Shown piece by piece: positions 24,401-33,544 of a stretch of 64,000 nt of DNA. Position numbers and translations under genes: made by a program. Origin of the DNA: Paragordius varius (lineage: Eukaryota; Nematomorpha); NCBI GenBank assembly GCA_964247055.1, contig OZ176055.1:496001-560000 (forward strand), read 5' to 3'. Position 1 is the stretch's first letter. Every line of letters begins with the position of its first letter. Under the pieces are notes generated by a model. The model made no database searches and was not told the origin of the DNA. It worked only from the letters and a program-made list of their open reading frames with translations.

Positions 24401-27400
24401 AATGGGAAATATTTGGTAAAGATAGAAAAAACAAGGGCTCTATGGCAATTCTTACACTTTCTTGATGAATATGATATTGTTAATACCATAGAGCTCTTGT
24501 TTTTTTTTCCATTCTTTAACAAATATTTACACCCATTTAACGAAAAAAAATAATTTTTTAATAAAATAAAAGAATAAAAATATAAAAACATATTTTTTTC
24601 TTATTATTTATAACTCATTATTTATCGTTGAAAAGGAAATAAACATACATGTATATTGGTAACACACAATCATTTATTATTTCAAAATTGTAATTAAGTA
24701 GAGTAAAAATTGAAATTATACGGACAAAACGTAAAAATAAAACATTTTTTTTTTCAATAGACAACCATACTTTTTTAATTTATTTAACCTATAAAATCAT
24801 TCATCGTAAAATACATAATGTGTTACCAATATACATCTCTATTAACTTTGCAATTTAAAACAATGAGTTATATTTATAAAAATAAGATCCAAAATGTATG
24901 CATGTCTTTTGCAAAAAATCTTTGTTCTTATATTTTTATATGTTTTGTTCGTATAATTCCAGTTTTTACCGTATTTTTCCTACCTCAACTCTTAAAAGGA
25001 TGAGGGTTGCCTAAAAATATATTAGAATTTTTATGTTGTTTTACAATTTAGCATCTGAAGGTGAAATTCCCGAATTCGAAGACACTATCCCTGACATTGA
25101 TTGTAATATTTTTTAAAAAAAAATTTTAAATAAATTTTATAAAATATATTTTATTTTCCAATATGGTTAATTACAGTTGATTCACTGGATGAGAGTACTG
25201 ATACTGGAGGTAAACGAATTTACACAAAACAATATGTAGTTATTTAACCTCAAGTTGGTTCTTATAAACACCTCAAGTTCTTCCTTGAACATTTCAAGTT
25301 GGTCTTTGAACATTTCAGGTTGGTCCTTGAACATTTCAAGTTTGTCCTTACTTCAAAGAGTATACCCATAATATATTAAATGGTATCTTTATCGATTTTT
25401 AATTTAATTATACTTAAATTTTATATGTTTCTTACAAAAAATATATATTTTACTTGTTGGGTATTTTTTTTATTTATTAAACAGTACTATTTTAACAATC
25501 AGATCAACTTGAAATGATTAAGGAACACACTTTAAAGACCAACTTGAAGTGCAAATGCTTATTATCCAATTTAATTCCTTTTTCGGGGGGTTTAGTATCC
25601 GATTATAGCATAGAATATGACACTCCTACAAATGAAGGTAAATCGATATACTCTAAAAATTAAATATAAAAAGAAATATTTTTTAAAAAATAGAAACCAT
25701 CCCCATAACTATTTTAACCTTGATTATTTTAGTTCAACTTATGATTTTGGGTTTGCAAAATTCAATAAAAAATGAATTTTTACGGACAAAACGTAAAAAT
25801 ATAACTACAAATATTTCAAACGACAACCATACTTTTCAAACCTTAATTTATCCTATAATCATTTATAACATCGTAAATTATGTAATTGATATTGTTACCA
25901 ATCTCTATTCTATACTTTGGAGTTTAAAATAATGAGTTATATTAAAAAACAATATTTAGAGAGTATGGTCGTCTTTTAGAAAACAATATTTGTTTCATTT
26001 TGCGTTTTGTCCGTATAATTTCAATTTTTACTGTAGTAAATAGAGATTTACATTGTTAACACAACTCAATACTATAGTTCAAAATTGTAATGTGTTAGTT
26101 TATATGCATAGAAAATGAAAATTAAAAAAGTATAGTGTCTCTTTTTCAAAAAAAATATTTATCTTTTATTTTTTACATTCTGTCTGTAGAATTTCTATTT
26201 TTACCGTATCATACATATTTCGTAACATTTTCCAACATTTACCTCATTATAACACAAAAATACTATTAGGTCACTCTAATGCAGAAGGACCTCTTAGACA
26301 AGGCGGAATACCCAATGTAATTGATGAAATTTTCAGACCGCCTAGACCCTTTTTAAATCCACCACCAGTTCCAGCTCCACTCCCTGGTTTGTAAGAATTA
26401 TATTTGTAAAGAAGTAGAATACTAATGATATGATTGATTTTATCAATCCTATAATTTATAATCTAGTTTTTATTAACCTATACGATTAAAGTAATAGCTG
26501 GCTTACAATATCACTATTTTATTTATCAAATCTAACCAATGGTTCAAAAATAAGAAACATGGTTTTCTTTTATAGTAAATTAAAGTGTTTCGCTTTTATA
26601 ATTTTATTATACATTTTTCTCTATATAATTTATTGTACAATATAAATTGAAATTATACGGACAAAACGTAAAAAGGACATTTTTTTTCAAAAGATCATAC
26701 TTTTTTAAACTTCAATTTACCCTATAAAAAGCATTTAATTTCAATCATAAAATACATAATTAATGGTGTTACCAATATACATTTCTATTATATACTTTGC
26801 AATTTAAACAATGAGTTATATTTGAAAAAAATCAAGATTTTACAAGTATGGTTGTAATTTGAAAAAGAATATTTGTCTTTATATTTTAACATTTTGTCCG
26901 TTTTAATTTCAATTTTTACTGTATAACTCTATCTATACTACTAAAACCTCTAGTTATCCCAGTTAATCCTATTGCAGAAGTAAACATTCCAGGAAATTTA
27001 CCGCAAAATATTCCTGAACCACCCCCGATTGAACCTAATGCAGACTTGGTAGAACCAGGACAGGCACCCTCAGAATCTGGCTCTGGTTTATTTTACATCC
27101 CAAATTATTTTATATAATATATTTTCAACATTTTATTACTCTAGAACGAAAGTTATATATATATATATATATATCATTTATAAAACAAATTCATGATTGA
27201 ACAAAAATTCAAATTCACCCTAAATTAAATTATATGTTTTTTAAATTTAAAAATTACCTATGTTTTTTATTTTTGAAAAATTAAATTTTCTAAATAATAC
27301 TTAAAAGATATAAACTGTGTTATAAGAATATAAATCATATTAATGATGAGTTATATTACCCCAAAAACTCATAATTTATTTTTAGGGTGAATAATTGTTC

Positions 27401-30400
27401 AAGGGTAATTTTGAATTGTTCGAGGGTGAACTTGAATTATTCAAGGGTTAATTTGAATTGTTCGAGAGTTAACTTGAATTGTTCAATGGTGAATTTGAAT
27501 TGTAAATGGTGTATAATATATAAATTTTTTTGCCTATATTAGATATTACTCTCGACAGTGTGCCCGAAGAATGGATGGATGTCAACCAAATTGAAAATCC
27601 AAACGGTTTGAAAGATATTATTAATTTTTTTGTTAATATTTATTATACCAATAAATATATATATATATATATATAGATGTTCCAGAAAATTTGAACAGTT
27701 TATTGGTTAGAAGAGGTGGTTACAATTTTATTTAACGGATTATATTATCATATTTAAAGGAATCAACACAATTAGAAACAGTAAGAAAAATAACAAAATT
27801 AACACTTTTTTATTTTATATTTATTGTTTTCTTGAATCTATTTACAGGGGCCACCAGAATGAATAGATGTAAGAATTGGAAAAATTTTAAATGTGTTTTT
27901 TGTTAAAAACTACATTCTTAATATTTTTTAGTATCGGGCGCTCTAGCTATAGGTATTTTTCCCGCAAATATACAGTATAAATTGAAATTCTACGGACAAA
28001 ACGTAAATATATAGAGACAAATACTTTTTTCTAAAAGACAACCATATTTTTTAAATTTTTATTTTTAATATTACTGATTGTTTTAAACAGCAAACTATGA
28101 AATTGATATGTAAATTGGTACACATCAATTTTTTATTTTACAATTGTACTATTGTAATTTATATGAGAAACATTTCGGTTTAAAAAGTGTGGCTGCCTTT
28201 TGGAAAAAATATTTGTCTTTATATTTTTAAGTTTTGCCCGTATAATTTCAATTTTCGCTGTACAAATATGACAGAATGCACATAAAAATATGATGATATA
28301 TTTTCTGATATAGATAGATTAGGATTCTCATGGTCTTTTACTTTTTGAGCCTTAAATATTGTTTAAAAAATATATTTCCATTACTTTGGAATTGGTGTAC
28401 ATATTAAAAAGTCGTAAAAATTTCCCACATAACATTATGTTAAACAAAGTTTTAATGAAAGCTAAATGCTTCATTTCAATAAGTATCCTTAATAATCCTT
28501 ATCTTTTCGCTTTTCCCATGACATATTGGTAGTTTTATATCTTATAGCTGAATCTTGTAAACTACTGTTTTAAAAACTTATTCTATTAATTTATATAATT
28601 ATCAAACATTGTTCTATTGTATTAGATAAAAAAGTTTATGTATTTTTTACATTTACTAACTTCAAGAGTCTCAAACTGGGATAGCTACAAAACACGATTG
28701 AAATGAACAGCTATTATTAAAATCAAAATGTATCAAGTTATTTCTGGTAAAATGTAGCCCGAAGCTTTTTATTAATTATTTATCCAACCATAATATACAT
28801 TTATTCGCCTGTTGCATTACTATTTAAAAAGTATAGAAAAAATATGGCGGCAAATTTTTTAAAAATTTTACATTTTTTAGTAAAGTTTTTTTTTGTATAA
28901 TATCAAGAAAGCATAATTTTATATTCGGCTCGTTAAAATACTTTTGACGATATTCAATTTTAAATAGTTATGGGATATAAAACTACCCCAAAATGTAATG
29001 GAATGTTATAATACTTTGCTTCATATATATTTTATAAGGGCATCTAGTTTTAGCCAAAAACATATTTAACATAATTAATGATCGGTAATTTTACGATTTT
29101 TCGATATGGAGCAAATAAATTAAAAGTATCTTTTTCTAAAAACTCATAAGATACTAAAGCTTAACCAAACGTACCAGGAGAATCTCATATATCTACCTAT
29201 CATAGAATATATTATTTCAAAAAAATATTTTTTATAATCCCAATTTTGTGCACTGTATATTTTTTTAACATAAAATATATTTTTGTTAAATCCACGCAGC
29301 CGTAAACAGATTAAGAAGAGGTAACGCATGATAATATTTGTTTTAAAATTTTTTCAAAAAAATTAGAAATGTATAAAATAAAATTTTATTAGCCGTAATG
29401 ATTGGAGGTATGTATTTATGAAAAATAATATATATCAAGATTTATTTTAACGATTATCGCAATTATGTATCATTTTTTCTCATACAGGTGCTAGATCTAT
29501 GCTTCAAAGTAAAAATACCAATTTTTAATTGTTTTGTTGTAAAGTAAAATTTAAAATATTCTAATAAGACTAAGGGCCATGTGAATGAGCTTATTATCTG
29601 AATCATATAAATGATGGATTATGAGAAAATATATGGGGATGTGATTGAGTTTTTAAGGCGGGAATTTCGAATTTTTTTTATTAATATGCTGAAAAACAGT
29701 TTTACTGGCGATTTATATGTGGGTCTTATTAAAAAGTTTTGTTTAATGTAGATATTCTTGCATTTTATGAACGTAAATAAATTTAGCAATGACGATAAGC
29801 TTAAGGCCTGCAAGATTTTAGCCAAAGAAATAACCCAGGGGCGCGCTTGGAGAATTAAATAAAAATAAAACTATAGGGTGCGAATTATCAAGATTTCATC
29901 GATATGGAAAAATATTTTAAAAATACAGATATAAGGATCTCATTGATTGAGATTATAATATTTTAGTATTCTATATTTTTATCTTGAATTTTTTTTTAAA
30001 GAGGGCGCAAGAACCCATATTTTGAATTTGGTGGGGCGTGAGCAAAAAAAGGTTAGGAACCACTGATTTAAAGTCTCACCTTTTCCCAATTGCTATTTAT
30101 ATTATAATTTTATCAATTATATTATTAAGGTTTTATAAATAAAGATCTCCTTTTGGGACTAGTAAATCATATATATTGGCCAATTAGTATTAATTAGCTT
30201 TTGTCCCATTTTGGTTTTGACGTATCTTTCGTTCGGAAATTCTAAAAATTGGGTTGTTTATATTTCTAAACCAAGTATGGCGTAAAATTTGACAACATAT
30301 ATTATGTATGATACATTGAACTATTATTTTAGATATGAGAAATGGTAATTTTTTAAACTATAAATAATATATATAGTGTACTAATGTGAAATAACAAATT

Positions 30401-33242
30401 ATAAAATTATATTTCCTCAGGCGGACTTGAATGTAAGCACCTATTGGCTTATAAAATCTCTTAAAACACTATTTTATAATATATATATTAGTATACGAGA
30501 GAACTATTGAAAGTTAAATTTAAATTTTCTGACGTATACAGTAAAAAATAAAATTATACAGAAAAAACGTAAAAATATAAAGACAAAAATGTTTTTTCAA
30601 AAGATAAACAACAATATTTTTTAAACCTTCTATTAAAATCATTCAATAACAATCGTAAAATATTTAATGTTACCAAAAAACATCTCTATTTTATACTTAA
30701 AAAATGAGTTTTTACAATTAAAATTTTAAAAGTATGGTTGTCTTTTGGAAATATTTGTCTTTACTTTATATTTTACGTTTTGTCCGTATAAATTTTTTTA
30801 CTGTAATATGAATATATTTATTTCTAATGTCGAATAATTTGGCAAATATTAGAATTTGACGAAATTACGGATGATATCGAAACTGAATTAGACAGTATAT
30901 ATATTTTTACTCAATCGATTCCGTTTATTTTTCGATATGATAAACTTTTTATTTACCATTTACACTTCAAATTCACCCTTGAACAATTGGAATTTACCCT
31001 AAAAGTAAGTTATGTGGATTCGGACTAATATAACTAACTCATCATTAATATGAATTAAAACTTATAGTGCATAGTCTATTATTTCGGTATAATGTAAATT
31101 TTAAACAAAATTTCATTTTCAAAAAATATAAATATAAGTTACAAAACATAATTTCAAAAGTGAATAAATTTATTTCAGGAATGGGTGAATTTAAATTGTT
31201 TAAGAATAATTTGAATTGTTTGAGGGTAAATTTGAATTTTTGAAGGTGTATTTGAACTGTAAATGCTATATATATATATATATATATATAATGTATTTAT
31301 CTATTTATGTATAGTTATCGAAGAAAATATTCAAAGTATATTATATATGTATTTTATTAAAACGACCTTTATAAAACCAACAATCCACCAATAATGAGGG
31401 AATTCCGTCAATTTAAATAATCACTCAATAACTCAATTTGACTTATATGGGTCAAATTCCCATAATATAATAAAACTGGTAATTAGATCAATATTATATT
31501 TGTTATCAATCCATCCCATGACAGTACTATCTAGGTGATGACTCGGTGATTTTGCATTAACCCTTTTTAGTTTTTTATTTTTTTCGGAAAAAATTAAAAA
31601 AAATTGAATTATACGGACAAAACGTAATTATACAGATAAGATTGTTTAAAAATATGACAATTATACTTTTTAAGACCTTATTTTTTCTCATATAAATTAT
31701 TAAGAACATATGTAAATGATTATCCAATATATATCTCAATTTTTGACTTTGGATTAAAACAGTGAGTTATATTTAAAAAAATCAAGTTTGAAGGTATGAT
31801 TGTCATTTAGAAAAAATTATCAGTCTTTATATTTTTTAAGTTATATCCGTATAATTTTAATTTTTAGTGTAAGTGTGCATAGAATATAATTTAAAGACAT
31901 CCCCATTATTAATATAAACCTTTCTAAAGACAAAGATTCGTTTGAAAGTCTTAACTAAAAAATTATTAGGTATACCAAAACGGCTAATCCGCAAATAACT
32001 AAATGCGTAAGTAAAATGACCTGTGCTTTGCTTTACGATTACTGAAAACAGAATTTTTTATTTTTAAATATTGGACTACTCATTAACATAATCATAAAAA
32101 AGATTATAGTATGTTTCACTAAGGGGTAGCCATGTATTTTTTATAACAAACCATATAATCTAAAAAATATGATAAATTTATTTTTAGGAGCTGATGAAAA
32201 TGGAGTTGGTATGATTAACATTATTGCTAAATAAAATAAAACGATATTATCCAATGAATACCTACTTATATTGGCTTTTTATGAAACGGATATTCTTGCT
32301 TAAGACTTTAATTCAAATTGGGTATCCAAATACCCCAGATTTAACATTATTACTGAAAGAAACAGTCCGGATTTATATGCTTCTATCCTAATAAAAATTA
32401 TAAAATAGCCGTAATATCTAAATATAATTTGGTTGTGAAAAAAAAAATGTTCCATATCAATCCAATTTTAAACAGGCCTGGCGTATCCAACGACATCAAT
32501 TTGAATCGAAAGATTAAAATGAATGTGTCATATACAAGTGTTAAAAGCAAATATTTTTGAACCTAAATTTTTCTTACAATATAATTTTGAATAGGAAATT
32601 CTTTATCTAAAAATTTATTATCAAAATAATACAAATCTTAACTTTTTTTAATATCTTTAGCGGATGATGAGGAAGGGCTTAGAGGTATGCAAATACTTTC
32701 TTAGTAATATTAAAATTTAATAAAATTTAACAAGTTATACAGTAAAAATTGAAATTATACGGACAAAATGTAAAATATTAAAGACCAATGTTTTGGTCTA
32801 AAAGACAACCATACTTTTTAAATCTTTATTTTTTTACCTTTACTGATTGTTTTAAACTTTTAAAGTATAAAATAGAGATTTTAATTGGTTACACAATCAC
32901 TGAAACGATTGTATTTAAATGATTTTTATAGGTTACTTGAGGTTTAAACAAGTATGGTTGTTTTTTGAAAAAAATTTGTCTATATATTTTTACGTTTTGT
33001 CCATATAATTTCAATTTTTACTGTAATTTTATGTACTGTGTGTGATTTTAGATACATTTAGAGAACATATCAGTAATATCTATACATTTTTATAATCATC
33101 ATAATTTTTTGACTTGCCCCTATATTTGTGTCATTAGGAGAACCATCAGGTAAAATTTAAAAATTTAACCATTTATTCTACTATTGAATTTGTCAGGAGC
33201 CCATGAAAGTTCATTTTTTTATATATTTTAATTTTAGGCTAA
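13846..33242 (+). CDS. giant micro-exon gene: predicted glycosylated type I membrane protein (about 36 exons)
   Basis: I do not recognise the protein. About 36 exons join into one open frame of 743 aa over 19.4 kb. Every internal exon starts with two bases of a split codon and ends with one (phase 1/1), so each is a multiple of three, from 12 to 198 nt; none of the roughly 35 junctions makes a stop. Order of parts: signal peptide, N-glycosylated ectodomain to about residue 367, one membrane segment (about 368-401), a Gly/Pro-rich then Pro/Asp/Glu-rich tail, then a run of 12-42-nt micro-exons alternating basic and acidic. The stop TAA is at 33240-33242, with AATAAA at 33285-33290. Introns run from 44 nt to about 3.7 kb and carry many MITEs. 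The plan is that of flatworm micro-exon genes; similarity of sequence is not claimed. It may be two genes if the 20,246 exon always ends the first. Confidence 0.7.
14202..14481. mobile_element. family-1 MITE in intron 1 of the micro-exon gene
   Basis: Both arms are present but worn (left ACAGACAAAACGTAAAAATA; right TTTTGATTGTATAATTTTAA). The right end stops 17 bp before the acceptor of exon 2. Confidence 0.6.
14848..15035. mobile_element. family-3 MITE
   Basis: This 188-bp palindrome begins CAGTATGAGTAAGTATA and ends with the inverse. A centre rich in ATTATTGGCTTATAGTTATT separates the arms. Related copies are at 43,502 and 55,083. Confidence 0.7.
15072..15355. mobile_element. family-1 MITE
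   Basis: Both arms are clear (AAATTATACGGACAAAACGT left, its inverse right). It sits in the intron before the 30-nt exon at 15381, with its right end about 25 bp from that acceptor. Confidence 0.7.
15516..15739. mobile_element. family-6 MITE
   Basis: Ends are ACCATTTACAATTCAAATTC and its inverse GAATTTGAATTGTAAATG. It is preceded by a (TA)n run of about 50 bp at 15,458-15,510. Related copies are near 23.5, 27.2 and 31.0 kb. Confidence 0.6.
16047..16311. mobile_element. family-1 MITE with a second partial arm at 15,955
   Basis: The full copy begins CAGTAAAAATTGAAATTATA after TA. An extra left arm (CAGTAAAAATTGAAGAAATC) lies 90 bp upstream, so two copies were once adjacent or nested. Confidence 0.7.
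16710..16750 (+). CDS. possible alternative terminal exon (short secreted isoform)
   Basis: A good acceptor (TTCTTTGCAG) is followed in phase 1 by twelve codons and TAA at 16748-16750. AATAAA at 16809-16814 lies 59 nt beyond the stop, where a poly(A) signal belongs. Spliced from the exon ending at 16604 it would end the protein after ISKAKREITAAF, removing the rest of the ectodomain and the membrane segment. No donor precedes the stop, so it cannot be an internal exon. Confidence 0.45.
18225..18440. repeat. weak hAT-like remnant
   Basis: AAGGGTGTACACAAAT at 18,236 and CCGGCGAGCCGCATTCG downstream recall hAT ends of the type seen at 13.3 kb. No far terminus is convincing. Confidence 0.25.
18500..19437. 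mobile_element. 5'-inverted (twin-primed) LINE fragment, RTE/endonuclease-RT type
   Basis: Two parts of one non-LTR element lie head to head in an intron of the micro-exon gene. The minus-strand part (about 18,500-18,870) codes the C-terminal region, with RINSFQMWCFRKILRISWK, then RRRGRTKKRWI and SQDRQKWR. The plus-strand part (about 18,875-19,437) codes the reverse transcriptase core, with VRQGCVLSPLLFN, a YADD-like site worn to YAET near 19,083, and GLKLNPAKSKIM. The plus part ends (AIIYPVA) where, in intact proteins, the minus part begins about 15 residues later. This is the arrangement twin priming produces. Stops and a frame change show it is inactive; neither the 5' end of the element nor a poly(A) tail is evident. 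Confidence 0.75.
19594..19879. mobile_element. family-1 MITE, well-preserved copy (family description)
   Basis: This 286-bp palindrome is flanked by TA on both sides, as for Tc1/mariner-type target duplication. The arms begin CAGTAAAAATTGAAATTATA then CGGACAAAACGT, an AAGACAA block, and further in ACCATACTTTTT or its relatives; the right arm is the inverse. The interior usually holds TTGGTAACACAATCAATTA. It has no coding capacity. More than 30 copies are recognisable in this window, nearly all in introns or next to exons between 14 and 58 kb. Confidence 0.85.
20010..20205. mobile_element. decayed family-1 MITE
   Basis: Short arms remain (TTATACTGACAAAAGGTATA and ATTTTTACATTTTGTCTGTA). The right end lies about 40 bp before the acceptor of the terminal exon at 20,246. 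Confidence 0.5.
20246..20328 (+). CDS. alternative terminal exon of the micro-exon gene (secreted form)
   Basis: Acceptor TTCCCATTCAG is followed in phase 1 by 26 codons and TGA at 20326-20328. Joined to the exon ending at 17730 it gives a protein of 355 aa that keeps the signal peptide and all the sequons but ends in a Ser/Thr/Lys-rich tail (STTTSSRNKKD) before the membrane segment. If it is skipped, 17730 joins 21443 in the same phase and the reading continues into the membrane part. Confidence 0.6.
20901..21169. mobile_element. family-1 MITE
   Basis: A TA-flanked copy with both ends intact (CAGTAAAAATTGAAATTATA ... AATTTTACTG), in the intron between the alternative terminal exon and the exon at 21,443. 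Confidence 0.8.
21420..21442 (+). promoter_or_regulatory. (TG)n tract forming the 3' splice site of the 21,443 exon
   Basis: About ten TG repeats, themselves after a (TA)n run, lead directly into the acceptor AG at 21441-21442 with no ordinary pyrimidine tract. TG repeats at an acceptor alter exon inclusion in other genes (the CFTR exon 9 case), and this acceptor is the one that decides between the secreted and membrane forms. The regulatory role is inferred. Confidence 0.45.
21443..22781 (+). CDS. juxtamembrane and transmembrane exons of the micro-exon gene
   Basis: Exons: 21443-21559 (39 codons, charged), 21947-21973 (27 nt) and 22614-22781 (56 codons). The membrane segment is assembled from the 27-nt exon, giving FVLLGIGLG, and the start of the next, giving TYVSFGAIMGTASG, followed by a Gly/Ala-rich run. 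It continues into Pro/Ser/Gly-rich sequence ending with TAPQ. Skipping the 27-nt exon keeps the frame but shortens the hydrophobic stretch by nine residues. An ATG within the 22,614 exon could give a separate start, but the coding frame runs on 5' of it to the acceptor. Confidence 0.65.
22006..22383. mobile_element. family-1 MITE plus an adjoining half copy
   Basis: A left arm and AGACAACCAAACTTTT block (22,006-22,115) is followed by a complete worn copy (22,123-22,383) with its own arms. It begins about 33 bp after the donor of the 27-nt exon. Confidence 0.65.
23324..27605 (+). CDS. proline- and acid-rich tail exons of the micro-exon gene
   Basis: Exons: 23324-23353 (30 nt), 23423-23485, 24222-24296, 25052-25102, 25177-25209 (33 nt), 25596-25637, 26270-26386, 26954-27085 and 27543-27605. 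All are phase 1/1 and open when joined. The encoded stretch has no aromatic core or cysteine pattern. It is Pro/Gln/Glu/Asp-rich, with short echoes between exons: DIPNFEDDLSSI in one and EIPEFEDTIPDID in the next, and PPRPFLNPPPVPAPLP then NIPEPPPIEPNADLVEPGQ. The echo suggests exon duplication. Disordered structure and proline-rich binding sites are the plain reading. Confidence 0.7.
23545..23775. mobile_element. family-6 MITE
   Basis: Left TTTCAAATTCACCCTAAATT and right AAGGGTGAATTTGCAGTGTA; the inner parts match the 27.2-kb copy. Confidence 0.5.
23852..24139. mobile_element. family-1 MITE
   Basis: TA-flanked on the left (CAGTAAATTGAAATTATACA); right end ATCCATTTTTACT. It occupies most of the intron before the 24,222 exon. 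Confidence 0.7.
24325..24700. mobile_element. family-1 MITE interrupted by a family-2 MITE
   Basis: A family-1 left arm (24,325-24,356) breaks off at CAAAGCTTA and is followed by the family-2 sequence at 24,357. Family-1 interior (TATTGGTAACACACAATCAT) resumes near 24,600, and a further family-1 copy begins at 24,701. The family-2 insertion is therefore the younger. Confidence 0.55.
24357..24570. mobile_element. family-2 MITE (short relative of the 62.8-kb element)
   Basis: It begins CAGTCATGTATCCTTT and has long inverted arms with AAAACAAGGGCTCTATGG and CCATAGAGCTCTTGTTTTT, matching the arms of the 1,028-bp element at 62,823 but lacking almost all of its centre. The right end is blurred. 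Confidence 0.65.
24701..24971. mobile_element. family-1 MITE
   Basis: Begins GAGTAAAAATTGAAATTATA and ends CAGTTTTTACC; the right end is about 80 bp before the acceptor at 25,051. Confidence 0.7.
25245..25560. repeat. hairpin repeat with short tandem units (CAAGTTGGTC)
   Basis: The left side carries three to four units of about 24 bp built on TTGAACATTTCAAGTTGGTC. The right side (25,505-25,555) carries the inverse words (CTTGAAATGATTAAGGAACA, AGACCAACTTGAAGTG). It fills the intron between the 33-nt and 42-nt exons. Confidence 0.5.
25762..26033. mobile_element. family-1 MITE, followed by a worn second copy
   Basis: The right end is intact (CAATTTTTACTG then TA). Worn family-1 right-half sequence continues to about 26,215 (ACATTCTGTCTGTAGAATTT), indicating a neighbour copy. 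Confidence 0.7.
26637..26921. mobile_element. family-1 MITE
   Basis: Both arms are present (AAATTGAAATTATACGGACA; TTTCAATTTTTACTG), ending about 33 bp before the acceptor of the 26,954 exon. Confidence 0.75.
27195..27515. mobile_element. family-6 MITE with internal short repeats
   Basis: The left arm has ATTCAAATTCACCC. The right arm repeats a TTGAATTGTTCAAGGGT-like unit four to five times (27,388-27,500) before GAATTTGAATTGTAAATGG, close to the 27,543 exon. Confidence 0.55.
27677..33242 (+). CDS. micro-exon run and terminal exon of the micro-exon gene
   Basis: Exons: 27677-27715, 27760-27780, 27848-27868, 27932-27952, 29300-29320, 29393-29407, 29488-29508, 30333-30344, 30421-30432, 30492-30512, 30853-30894, 31315-31335, 32188-32208, 32661-32684, 33138-33149, then 33238-33242 with stop TAA. 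Lengths are 39, 21, 21, 21, 21, 15, 21, 12, 12, 21, 42, 21, 21, 24 and 12 nt, then the end. The 30492 exon is needed: without it the T ending 30432 would meet AA at 30853 and make TAA. The first part is basic with hydrophobic dots (NRLRR, GALAI), the second acidic (EFDEITDD-like, ADDEEGLR). Individual 12-nt exons are weak alone; support comes from shared phase, consistent length and the open frame throughout. Confidence 0.6.
27973..28260. mobile_element. family-1 MITE
   Basis: TA-flanked (CAGTATAAATTGAAATTCTA ... CAATTTTCGCTG). Its left end lies only 20 bp after the donor of the 27,932 micro-exon. Confidence 0.75.
28548..28556 (+). CDS. possible 9-nt micro-exon
   Basis: CTTATAG is followed by nine bases CTGAATCTT and the donor GTAAAC. 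The phase (2 nt + two codons + 1 nt) matches its neighbours and would insert Ala-Glu-Ser between the 27,932 and 29,300 exons. A match this short can be chance. Confidence 0.3.
29990..30075. repeat. hAT-like end (Charlie-type)
   Basis: GGGGCGTGAGCAAAAAAAGG followed by AACCACTGATTT, with a GGGCGCAAGAACCC word upstream, recalls hAT termini reading ...AGGAACCACTG. No partner end is identified. Confidence 0.3.
30539..30803. mobile_element. family-1 MITE
   Basis: TA-flanked, both ends intact (CAGTAAAAAATAAAATTATA ... TTTTTTTACTG). It lies between the 21-nt exon at 30,492 and the 42-nt exon at 30,853. Confidence 0.75.
30954..31268. mobile_element. family-6 MITE
   Basis: Left ACCATTTACACTTCAAATTC, right TGTATTTGAACTGTAAATG; the arms enclose TTGAATTGTT-type repeats as in the 27.2-kb copy. 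Confidence 0.6.
31593..31871. mobile_element. family-1 MITE
   Basis: Worn left arm (AAAATTGAATTATACGGACA) and right arm ending TTTTAATTTTTAGTG. Confidence 0.65.
32740..33023. mobile_element. family-1 MITE
   Basis: TA-flanked copy with both ends intact, filling most of the intron between the 24-nt and 12-nt exons at the 3' end of the micro-exon gene. Confidence 0.8.
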
Positions 33243-33544
33243 TTTGCTTGAATTCATATTTTTACTGTTATATATTTGTGTTAAAATAAATGATTTAACA
33301 ATACATCACTTTTTTTATGAGATATAGAGCTAAATATTTTTTCCTTACTTTTTATCCTGATCATGTATGTTATATCAAAAACCGGTAATTAAAAGTTAAT
33401 ATTATATATCATCACATAAACGTGTATTTATTGGAATTGAAATGTGACTTTCAGTGTCATAGGAAAATTTTATTGTTTCAAATATCATAAAATCAGATAT
33501 GGATTAGCGGGTAAAAATTTAAGCGTTTTACAAAAATTTTTTAG

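Noticed and set aside
24379-24591. 70-codon minus-strand open frame
   Set aside because: It is the inside of a palindromic family-2 MITE.
31970-32002. Phase-1 exon-like stretch after ATTATTAG
   Set aside because: It meets TAA after nine codons with no donor and no nearby poly(A) signal, and the frame passes well without it.
33455-33462. Alternative last exon of the micro-exon gene (TTTCAG then two codons to TAG)
   Set aside because: The acceptor at 33,237 is nearer and is followed by a stop and AATAAA, so it was preferred; the later one remains possible.
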